In this document: positions 39,082 to 49,100 of the stretch, piece after piece
How the letters are laid out: every line of letters starts with the position of its first letter
How positions within the stretch are numbered: position 1 is the first letter of the stretch
The notes under the pieces: model-generated
Databases searched by the model: none
What the model was told of the DNA's origin: nothing
Seen by the model: only the letters and a program-made list of their open reading frames with translations
DNA from: Larus michahellis
Lineage: Eukaryota; Chordata; Aves; Charadriiformes; Laridae
Direction: 5' to 3'
DNA: 64,000 nt
Assembly: GCF_964199755.1 (NCBI RefSeq)
Contig: NC_133918.1
Location: 2,480,001 to 2,544,000, forward strand
Translations under genes and position numbers: made by a program

Positions 39082-39257
39082 ATTTGCATATTTGAATATG
39101 CAAATAAGATCTGTTTCTTATCCATTGGCACTGGCCCTACTGTAGATGGCAGCAACACAGCAGATCTCTGCCAGCATACAGTGCCACAAAGAAAGACGCT
39201 AATTGGATTTGCAGACGCTTATTGCAGAACCCAGAAGTTGCTGGAATAGATATAAAG
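39082..39257 (+). promoter_or_regulatory. Candidate promoter: inverted octamer pair, CCAAT boxes, TATA box
   Basis: ATTTGCAT at 39082-39089 and ATGCAAAT at 39098-39105 are exact POU octamers. They form a near-perfect 24-bp palindrome. Inverted CCAAT boxes (ATTGG) lie at 39124-39128 and 39202-39206, and a TATAAAG at 39251-39257. The spacing resembles a polymerase II promoter with a start near 39280, or the distal-element-to-TATA spacing of snRNA-type promoters. No recognised transcript follows. The first longer plus-strand frame, 39361-39624 (87 codons), is unlike any protein I know. Function is inference only. Confidence 0.3.
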
Positions 39258-40470
39258 AAACAGGAGCTCAGCCCACGGCTGCCTTGGGTGCGAAGGCGCT
39301 CAGCTGACAGCTTGTTAGCTTGAGATGGCCCTGCGAAATTAGAAGTTTGGAGGAGCCTGGATGGCTGCTGGCTACACCTTCCCCAGCACTACCCAGCACC
39401 TGAAACTCGCAACACACTCCCATGGAGCCTGGCAAATTTTCTACCCTCGGCTGTGGGGTTTTTTTCAGAACTTGAAAAGCAAATCGGGGCTAAGCTTGAT
39501 CATTCCTTGGGCTGGAAACTGTTCAGAACTGGGAACTGCTAGTGGAGCAAAGGCTGGTTATAGGAATTTCTCTCCTTCAGTATTTTTGCAGTTGAATGCA
39601 AGGAGCTACCCCAGCACATTCTAAATTAAACCACTCGCACTACTTGTCCTAGCACAGAGCCCTGGGGTGCTGGCTTGGAGCAGGCGTCGATCTAATGAAA
39701 TGCTTACTCTGAATGGGGCACCCCAACTTCTCCAGTATAGTTTAATGGCCATGCACTTAGTCTGAGGTGCCACGGAAGCTGAGGTGCCTGACTCAGGGTT
39801 TCCCATCCCTGACGGGGAAGTTCTTGCTCAGATCCCACCCCAGGTGGGAGCAGCTGGAAGCTGGAGGAGCGACTTGTGTCCAAACCAGCAGAAGTACACG
39901 TGGTTGTGCTGAAGTGGGAGCGCAGTCCAGGACCTGCACTGGGAGAGCACAAAAAAACCCATTAGCACCAGGCTGGGCAAAACTAAAGGCACAGAAAAAT
40001 TGTCGCCCATGGGAATTAAAATAAAAAGCAAATTCTAATGATGTTTCAGAGGAAGTAACAGACAATTTTTTCAGGAAAGGGAAAAGTTCAGGATCTCGTG
40101 TGTCTGAGCAACATCTCTTGCACAAGGAGGAAATTCAACAGAGCAAGAGTGGAGTTAAACTTGGGAAAGACGGAGACATTTCCAGAAAAGGTTCAGGCCT
40201 GGGAGCATGTAACCCCCAAGGACTGCGATGAGGCTGTGAGTGAATAGCCAGGACTGAGAGTTAGAAAATAAAAGATTTAGACCTAAGAGTCATGTGCATG
40301 GGAATAATGTCCACAATTAAAGATATCAATGAGAACTCCCAGAGAAAGAGGCCCTGTCTCAATGGAGAAGAAAAGAGACTGTCCAAGGAGATGTCTCTTG
40401 GGACTGCATCAGACAGAAACACGGAAAATTAAAACTGGGGCACTTAAAAGAACCCAAATCAGGCTCTTTT

Positions 40471-40487
40471 TTGTTGTTGTTGTTGTT
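40471..40487. repeat. (TTG)n microsatellite
   Basis: Five to six TTG/TGT units following a short T run. Confidence 0.8.
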
Positions 40488-41189
40488 AACTGAAGCGATT
40501 AAGCATTTTGCTTTACTAATATCCTCTATCAGGTTGATGAGGTAAACTGGCTCTTTAGAATGATTTGGGAACCGATTAATCCTTGCCTGTGGCTATCAGT
40601 TAGCGACACACACAGCGTTATTGGCTAACACGCATTTTTCTGCTGCCTTGCAGAGATCAACAAACCATTCTCAAACAAGAAAGTTGCACGGAGGAAAAAA
40701 AAATAAAAATAAATTCTGCCTTGCATCGAAAATTTGCGCAGAAACAGTCACAAATTGCACTTGCAGCGGCAGTCCCGCGGTAATTTAAGGCTGGCAAAAT
40801 TGAGCGCGATAACTTGTCATGTGGAGCTCTAAGAAAAGGTAAACAAAACCCCACTTTTGAGATGCAAATGCCACGCTCGGAGTCGGCGGCGGTGCTGAGA
40901 AAACCGCCTTTGCGGGGCGGGCGGCTTTTACCGCTGCCCCCGCCGCAGCCGGGACAGTGACCTCCGGGCCCGTCCCCCGGCTGAGCCCGCGGCCGATAAC
41001 CACCGCTCCACTGAAGGAATCCCCGCGCCCATTTGCATTGCAAATACCCCCCCGCTACAGACCAGAAAACGAGATATTGTTTCCCCTGCCGCGAAGGGCC
41101 CTCTCCCCGCCGCGGTCTCCCCCATGGCGGCGCGGCCGGGGAAGGCGGCGGGCGGCCCGCGGGGCCCGGAGCGGCGGCGGCCGGAGGGG

Positions 41190-42340
41190 GCTGAGGGGAG
41201 AGCGGGGGGGAAAGGCGGGAACGTGAGAGGAACTGCGGGGGAACGAGGGAAGGTGAGGGACAAAGAGGAGAAATGAGGGAGAGCGAGGGGGAAAATGGGA
41301 GAAACTGAGGGGGAAACGAGGGGAGACCGAGGAGGGAACGGAACCTGAGAGAAAATGGGTGAGACTGAGGGGAAAAACGAGATGAACAGAGAAAAATGAG
41401 AGAAACTGAGGAGAAAATGAGAGACTGAGGGAGAAACTGAACCTGAGAGAAAATGGGGGAGACTGAGGGAAAAATGAGATAAACAGAGAAAAATGAGAGG
41501 AACTGAGGGCAAAATAAGGGCAACCAAGGGGGAAATTGAACCTGAGAGAAAATAGGGAGGACTAAGGGGAAAAACGAGATAAACCGAGAAAAACGAGAGA
41601 AACTGGGGGAAAAATGAGGCAGACTGAGGGGGGGAAACTGAACCTGAGAGAAAATAGGGGAGACTGAGGGGAAAAATGAGATGAACAGAGCAAAATGAGA
41701 GAAACTGAGGGAAAAGTGAGGGAGACTGAGAGGGGAATGAAACTGAGGGAAAATGAGAGAAACTGAGGGAAAGTGAGGGAGACTGAGGGAAAAATGAGAT
41801 GATCGGAGCAAAATGAGAGGGAAATATGGGAGAGTGAGGGGGGAATGAGGGAGACTGAGAGAAACGTGTGAGGCTGAGGGGAAGGAGAGAAACAGAAAGG
41901 AAATGAGGGAGACCAAGGGAAAAATGAGACAAACAGAAAAAATGCTAGACTGGGGGGAAAATTGAGGGAGACTGAGGGAAAAATGAGAGAAACGGAGGTA
42001 AAAATGTTGGAGACTGAAGGGGAAAAATGAGAGAAATGGAAAGAAAATGAGGGAGACTGAGGGCAGTTGAGAGGAAACGAGGGAGAGCAAGGGAAAAATG
42101 AGGGAGAGCAAGGGAGAATGAAGGAGAGCGAGGGGAAATGAAGGAGAACGGGAGAAAATGAGAGAAACCGAGGAGAAATGAGGGATAAAGAGGGGGAAAA
42201 GGAGGCGGGGGGCATTGGGGGGGAAAATGACGGACAGCGAGGGGAAAAATGAGACTGAGGGGAGATGCGGGTGGAGAGATGGAGGGAAAATGGGAAGGAG
42301 GGAGGGAGGCTGAGGGCGAACAAGGAGAACCGAGGGTGAG
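41190..42340. repeat. Purine-rich satellite array upstream of MLLT1
   Basis: About 1.15 kb of imperfect repeats made of GGGAGACTGAGGGAAAAATG, AGAGAAACTGAG and GAACCTGAGAGAAAAT modules. Purines predominate strongly on the plus strand. A higher-order period near 100 bp is visible: GAACCTGAGAGAAAAT recurs at 41341, 41439, 41538 and 41640. The array ends about 800 bp before the MLLT1 start codon. The long minus-strand open frames across it (Ser/Pro/Phe-rich) are repeat artefacts. Confidence 0.95.
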
Positions 42341-42935
42341 CAGTGCCACCAGCTCCCTCCCTCCCTAGCCATTCCGGACCGCCGTGCCCGCTGTACTGGG
42401 AGCTGCGGTTTCCCTTGTTCTCATTTGTGTAGGAAATTAATAAACGGGTGAGATTCGCTGCCGCCTGCGGCGGGGAAGCGCGGGCCGAGGGAGGGGAAAA
42501 GGGGCGGGTTAGTGCAGCCGGGAGCGCACAAGGCCCAAGCGCTCGGTGCCGGCCGTGCTGAGCCGTCCTGGGAGACCGGGCACAGGCCCGGGAAGGGGCC
42601 GCGGGCCCGAACCCGGCCACGCCGCAGCGCCGCGCCCGCCGCGGGGCGGGGGGAGGTGGCGAGGCCCCGCTCCCTCCCACCACCCGCTTGACCCAGCGCG
42701 GGCCCCGCCCCTGAGGCCGCCCCTCGGCAGCCCGCCCGCCGCCGATTGGGCACGGCGGCTGCCCGTTAGGCGGAGGCGGGGACGGCCGGCGGCTCCCGGG
42801 CGGAAGCCCCGCCTCCCGGCGTGAAGCGAGGCAGCTATTGGCGGCGGGCGGGTGCCTCTCTGGTGGCGTCGGTTTCCGGTTCCGCGGGGCGGGCGCCGGG
42901 GGGGTGGCGGGGCTGCTGCCTGTGAGTGACACACA

Positions 42936-42965
42936 ATGAGGCGAGCAGCGGCGGCGGGGCCGTGA
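42936..42965 (+). other. Candidate upstream ORF of MLLT1
   Basis: ATG at 42936 opens a nine-codon frame (MRRAAAAGP) closed by TGA at 42963-42965, 191 bases before the MLLT1 start. It is relevant only if transcription starts upstream of 42936, which the CCAAT and ETS positions allow but do not prove. Confidence 0.3.
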
Positions 42966-43156
42966 GGGGCCGCGACCGAGGAGGCGGCGGCAGCGGCTGA
43001 GGCGGCGGGGAGGGGGTGGGGGGGGACGGACGGAGAGCGGCTTCGCTCGTAGAGGGGGGGAAGAGAGGGGGGGAAAGAGACCCCCCCCCGCCGACTGGCC
43101 AGCGAAACCGCTGCGGCGGGAGCGAGCGAGCGGGGCCCGCGGTGCTGCGCCCAGCC

Positions 43157-43168
43157 ATGGACAATCAG
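43157..43168 (+). CDS. MLLT1: MLLT1 coding exon 1 (residues 1-4)
   Basis: ATGGACAATCAG followed by donor gtgagg. The start has a strong Kozak context (cccagccATGG). Only four codons lie here, which is why it is easily missed. The joint to TGCACGGTTCAA gives MDNQCTVQ, identical to human ENL. Confidence 0.95.
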
Positions 43169-46100
43169 GTGAGGGGAGCGGCGGCGCCCGCGCCGCCGGG
43201 GGGGTGGGGCCCCTCGGCGCCGCCCCTCCCCCCCGCGCGGGGGACACGCGTGGGGAGGGGCTGGGGTCCCCCTGCACCGGGGGGGGTGAGGGTGCATGGG
43301 GGGGGGGGGGGGCCACCCCCGTCCTGGAGGAGAGGGGGGTTGATTCCCCCCGGTGGTGTTGGGGGGCATCGCCCCCTCTTCGGGGAGGCACACCCCCTCC
43401 CCACGCCCCCTTTTTTTGGGGGGTGGGGGGGGTTGTTCAGCCCTCGCCCCTTCATGGGCGTCCGCGCTGCAGCCTCGCCCGCGGCGGGGGGTGGCAGCAG
43501 CATTTCCCGCAAATTCCTGCCTGGGCTTATTTACGGGGAGGGGTGGTGCCGGCGTTGCTACCCCCATCAGCCGCGGTGCAAAGGGTTAATGCCACCGAGA
43601 GAGTTATTACCGCTGCGGGGAGACGGTGGGAAGCCGCCCGGTAGCGGCCGGGTGGCTGCGGTGCTGCAGCAGGCAGGGATGGATGCTGGAAGTTTACCTG
43701 AGGTGATCCAGAGCAGGCTGGCTCAGGCCTTTTGTGTGCGAGTGCGTGCGAGCTGGTAACAGGTTACCTACGAGCCTTAGGTTCAGGAGGTGAGCCCCGC
43801 TATCCTTTGAATAATCGTCCAAAGGAGAGCGAATGGAAGCTGGTTATGGCTTTCAGGCAATTAGCACATCAAACAAAAAAAAAAAAAACCCAGAGCAGCC
43901 TTCAGAATGTTTATTGAGAAGTTGAAAAGCAGAGTCCTTTGTATTATTACAAATTGTTTGAATAGGATCCTGATTTTCCTTTGTTGAGAGACACGCTTGG
44001 AAAAAAAAACCCCTCCATTTTCAGTGGAGCAACTTTGCATGTTTGTTATGTTAGGAGATCTTATTTTCAAATGTGTTTCAACTTCTGGCTTAATTCATAG
44101 CGATTGTTAATTGGACCGATATGCGAGGAGTATAGCAAGTACAACTTTCACTCTCAGTTAAACAGTTCTCTTTTATGTTTAATTTTGTTCTCTTCTACAC
44201 AGTCCCATCTGTTTCTCAGCTAAAATTTCTCAGCCGTTTCAACTAGAAAGGCAAATTCTCTAGACTGACAGTCATTTGCACTTCTCTGGAGAGGGGTAGT
44301 AGCTGGCAACAGTAGCACAATTTAAAGGGTAATTATGGAATCGATAACGTGAAGCTGGTGAACAGACTGGCTCAGTTGATGTGAATGCTTGCGTGAACAC
44401 TGTGGGAAGTATCCCAGATAAAGCAGGCCTGCAAGCACCCTCCTATGTGAGCTTGGGATTTAGGCAGACTGTCTCCACATAATGCTCTTCCACCATAGGA
44501 GAGATTGCCCTGCTTCAACTGAAACACACCTTGTCTTTTTTTCTTATTCCTTGATACGACATGAAAGAACAGACGGCTATGTACCTTCATTTTTAGCGCA
44601 GGAGCGAGGTGGAGCCAGTGTAGATAAGCCCTAAAGCGCAGAATGGGAAAAAATGGCCTGCCAAGAGAACTTGCAGAGGAAGGTAACACATAGAAATGTG
44701 GTAGTAATACAGGTGAAGGAATTAATTAGATGAGTTTGTCCCTGAGTCTTAGAATTGATGTGTTGGATGGCAGCTGAAGGTATTTTACTATAAAGATAAT
44801 TGCCTGAAAGAGTGTGTTAAGGCTTATAGTTGAAATTAGAACTGGACTGCAATTTGGGAGGTCGAGCTTTGATGCTTGGGGCTCTGTAGACCTCCTGTGT
44901 GATCTTTTTACAAAGGAAAGAATACTGAGATTGAGTGACTTACTCTTTCTCAGAAGGTATTAACCATGCTCTGAAAATCACTTTCCCATACAACGTCAGG
45001 TTGGATACGCGAAGTATTTTTTGAGCATTAATCACGGTCATACTCCTCGTTGCAGTTCCTCGATGGGAAAATAAGGATAATACTTTTCCTAAACATCTGT
45101 CTAGAGCTTGCGAAGTTTTCTCTTTCCATGTTCATTGTCTAACATCATGCCCTGGGTTTGGCTCTGTGTCCACCTGTAATATAGGAAATGACAAATAATG
45201 TTGCCTCTCCCAATGGTAATTGAGAACTGCCAGAAAGGACAAGAAGCTTATTTTCAAGCCTTAGGTTAAGAAAGGGGTAAGGACTAAAAACTGCCCCATT
45301 TTTATAACTTCCAGTTGCTGAAGCTGGATTTTGTTGGATTTAGTTTGAGAGTGCTGTGCTGCTGGTCTAGTTTGTATAACATATACATACAAAATTAGTA
45401 AGTAGTCGGATACCTCAGGTGTTATTCCCCGTCTCTACAAATCTTGCCCTAAGATTTGCTTCCTTTAACTTGTGTCTGAATCACGTTTTCCTTTCCTCTC
45501 TTACATCTGTTTAATTCATTTGCTTTCTTCTGTCTGTGAAGTCTGCAGTATTGTGTGGATCTTCACAATTAATTTAATCTATTTTTTAAGACATTTAATG
45601 GGATTTTTGTGCTTTGAATGAGACATTGAATGCAGCTTCTCTGTTAACCTATGATTGGAGTAGGATTCGGGAGTGCAAATCAGAATTAGGTTGTTTTAGT
45701 GTTGGATATTGTGCCGGCATGCTGTATGTTTCGACTTGGTCTTTGAAAGTGCGTTAATAAAATACATTTACAAGAATACAAGGAGCATCATCTCTGTATT
45801 CTAATGGATTACATATTCCAGAGAATGTCATAAACCATCAATTCATGATCTGATTTTTCCTGTTTTAAGTTTTCTGTCAGTACTGTGAATTCTGTAAGCT
45901 GTGAACATCAAGTTCTGTCTCTGACACTTTCTAGAAATAAAGATTCTGCAATTAGGACTTTGCTGACAATTTAGTTGATAAGTGAGGCAGATAAACCTAT
46001 CCCTCTTCTAAAGCTGTTTTCTCTGCAATGCTAACATTAGGAAGAAGATAGGTATGAAATGGTGCTAGGAGCTATTTTTATGATACCTTTTCTGTTGACA

Positions 46101-49100
46101 ACACTGTAGTTTTCAGAATTAGACTAATCTCTCTGTGGAGGCTGTTGTATTCCTCCCCTGCGGTGATCTAGCGTCTTCTGTCTGTGGGGCTCAGCATTAT
46201 GCGTAACATGTAAGCCGTTTCATTTTGCTTATGGTCTTACCTCTGTCCTAAAACAGTGCACGGTTCAAGTAAAATTGGAGCTGGGGCACCGAGCCCAACT
46301 GCGGAAAAAGCCCACCACTGAAGGGTTCACTCATGACTGGATGGTGTTTGTCCGTGGTCCAGAGCAGTGTGACATCCAGCATTTTGTGGAAAGGGTGGTC
46401 TTCCGGCTACATGAGAGCTTCCCAAAACCCAAGCGAGGTGAGTGTAATTTTGAAGATGCATTATTAGGTTTTCTCTCTATGTAAGAGCATTGTGCAAGTC
46501 TAGGTTGTCTTGGACTGTCGCTTTTCTGTAAAATACCTCCTTAAAGAGGAGCAAAATGTACATTGCGTGCACATCAGCTTTAACCTTTACCGTCTTTGTC
46601 TGAGGAAGGTCAGGGAGAATGGGACCTTTCTCCTGATGAAAGGGCTGGAGGTGAGATCCTTTCTCCTCTTATTTAAGCATTAGTACATGCAGGTTCCAAG
46701 ATGCTTAGTGACAGCAGAAGATAATTCATGTTCTGAAATGGGAAAGATGGGTTTGATTTGTTAATATTTGCCAAGAAAAGCTGGAAGCATGTGATTGCTA
46801 AGATGCTCACGTATTGGGCTTGTATACATAGTGGAGTATGTAGAGTTTTGCATTGGTTATTAAGTAGCCATCAGGATTCCTACAATTTCTGGTCTCAGGT
46901 GCCAGTTCAGGTAGTGTGGGAACCCAGCAGAAATCAACGATGCCAAAGGGGTGATGGTCTGTTTGCCCCTGGCTGTATGTTCCAGCTGCAAGCACTGTGC
47001 AGTCAGCATGGTTGGGGAGAGTATACGACTTGTACTGTTATTTTCTGTTGGATCTGTTCTTTGCTCTTTCTGACTGTGCAGCAACATGAACCTTATTCTT
47101 GGCACGGGGCAGCAGGAACTCATGGTTGAGGTGGAGGAGCAGGAATTGCCCTTTTCGGCAGCAGCGCAGAGTTAGATCTGCTTAAGATTGTGTAACTGCA
47201 TCTGCGGTGTTACTGTTATGTAGTGTTACAAGGAATGCTGGCTGCTGAAGAGTATTGCTGTAAATTACTTCGTGATGCGCATTCTTCGAAATATTTCTTT
47301 GGAAGACTTCTGGTCACACAGGATGTCTTAGGACTACCAGCTACATTGGTTCTTTGTGAGAGTCCACAGCGGAAAGTAACTCAAAGGTGTTCAGCTTGTA
47401 AGGGTGTGATTCTAGTCTGTACGTTAATGATACGTCCTTCGAATTGATGTAGTAAAACTGATGTATGATAAACAAGTGCAGTACTGAGCTGAAAGCTAAT
47501 TTATAGAATAAAAGTTACAATCTGCTGTGCTACAGTTCTTGTCATCTGGTGTAATTACTTTATTACAAACAACTGTGTTGGGATAGTACGTGGTCTTTGC
47601 TCAGTTGGTTGCCATATCACCTACCTTTAAAGAGACGTTTTTTTCCGATCTCTAGGTTTTGCATGCTTTCCTAAGCTTGCTCATAATGCCAGCTTGCTTT
47701 TGACCAAAGTGTGTCTGGGTTGTACATAAACGGTATGGCAGATGCATACTATTTCTAGATTTGTTTGAAGGATTTCTTCAGATGATTTGCTCTTACTTGG
47801 AGCAAAATCTACTGGTGAAGGTAGGCTTGTGCTGCTAGCAGATTGCCTGTGTAGTAATTTTAATTTGTTAGAATAGAGCGGCAAAGGAACAAAGGCTGCT
47901 TGGCAGATAGTCTTAAGATTCCTGCTGCCATATTGGCTCTGTTCTTTGGTTTTGGGTTTTTTCCCCTAAATGATGGGGTTCTTGTATGAAATTCAAGTTA
48001 AAGCAAGTCTAGAGATTTTGATTATTTTTAGGTGTGCTTTTTATTCACAGTTGAATTTTGAGTACTGCTTTCTAGCACCTTAATGATGGTAAGAGTGCTT
48101 AGAGCTGGGGATAACATATCTACATTAAAGGAAAATAATTTGTGTGCTTTTTAGGTTTGAGGTACTGTTTCCTAGTCATATTAATTACTTGGAATTCTTC
48201 AGAGAAAGTGAAAAGATTTGCACTGAATTACTCTAATTACTTAATTGACTTTATTTACATATATTGTAGTGCCTATAAATTATATGCAAGTGCATCCGGT
48301 TCCTGAGAGGGAGAATATCTGTATTGGTCTCGTGTTTCTTCTGGCAGCTGCTGTGTATAACTATGTCACGGCCAAACAAATGATCCTAGAATCCTTCGAG
48401 TCGGCTATCACTCTAGTGAAATGCAGTGGTAGATGGTAGGAAGGATTCAGTCTCATGATGATACAACAGGTAGCGGGATGGGGGAACTGAGGCAGGAAGC
48501 ACGTAGATTAATTTCTTAGAAGTGATAAACTTTTGTAGTCGGTGTTTCTGCAGTAGGCAGCACTGTGACCTTAGCGGCAAACTGTGTAACCTTTCTCCAT
48601 TTCCTTGTGCGTGCAATAAATAGCAGCGCTTACCTGCCCTTCAGGTTTGTTACCAGGTTTGGAGGAAGCAGCTTGTAGTGTGGCTGTTACGTAATTGCGA
48701 AGATTGAGCGTTGCAGGAGAGCATTTCAAGGGGAAAAAAAATAATCCGCTCATGGATTTTGATTAATAAATATTGGCATCAAAGTAAATTTTACCTTTCT
48801 GTCCTGTTTAAATTTCCACCTTTTGGGTCTTTGCCTTTTTTTGCAAGACAGCTTTAACCGTCAGTTTGCATTGTTGTGGAACAGCACAGAAATGTAATTG
48901 TATCTCACTGCAAAAGGGGGCGAAGAATCTCCCAGAGACTCTGGCATGGAGTGTTTTATGTTTCCTTTCCATGGGAGGAGCTAAGAACAGATTTTCACGT
49001 TCTTAACTAAGCCCAAGACCACCATCTTACTTTGTTTTTTCACAAAGACCAGTGTTTTAAATGTGTCCTGAGTTGTCGGAGGCCCATTTCCATCTTGCAT

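Larger units (their letters stand above)
37701..41180. other. Intergenic between ACER1 and MLLT1, part 3
   Basis: Contains a perfect 22-bp tandem duplication (38283-38326), the octamer palindrome and TATA cluster at 39082-39257, and a (TTG)n run at 40471-40487. No recognised gene. Confidence 0.5.
42430..43168 (+). promoter_or_regulatory. CpG-island promoter and 5'UTR of MLLT1
   Basis: Extremely CpG-rich DNA with no TATA box. Inverted CCAAT boxes (ATTGG) are at 42745-42749 and 42837-42841. ETS-type cores are CGGAAG at 42801-42806 and TTCCGG at 42874-42879. The combination suggests transcription starting between about 42850 and 42950. The island continues into intron 1 to about 43510. Confidence 0.75.

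Noticed and set aside
39361-39624. 87-codon frame downstream of the 39-kb TATA box as a new gene
   Set aside because: No recognisable family, no splice or poly(A) evidence, and composition like flanking sequence. Kept only as part of the promoter finding.
40657-43567. Minus-strand open frames of 334-609 codons rich in Ser, Pro, Phe
   Set aside because: They are translations of the purine-rich array and the MLLT1 CpG island. The SLPHFSPS-like periodicity follows the DNA repeat.
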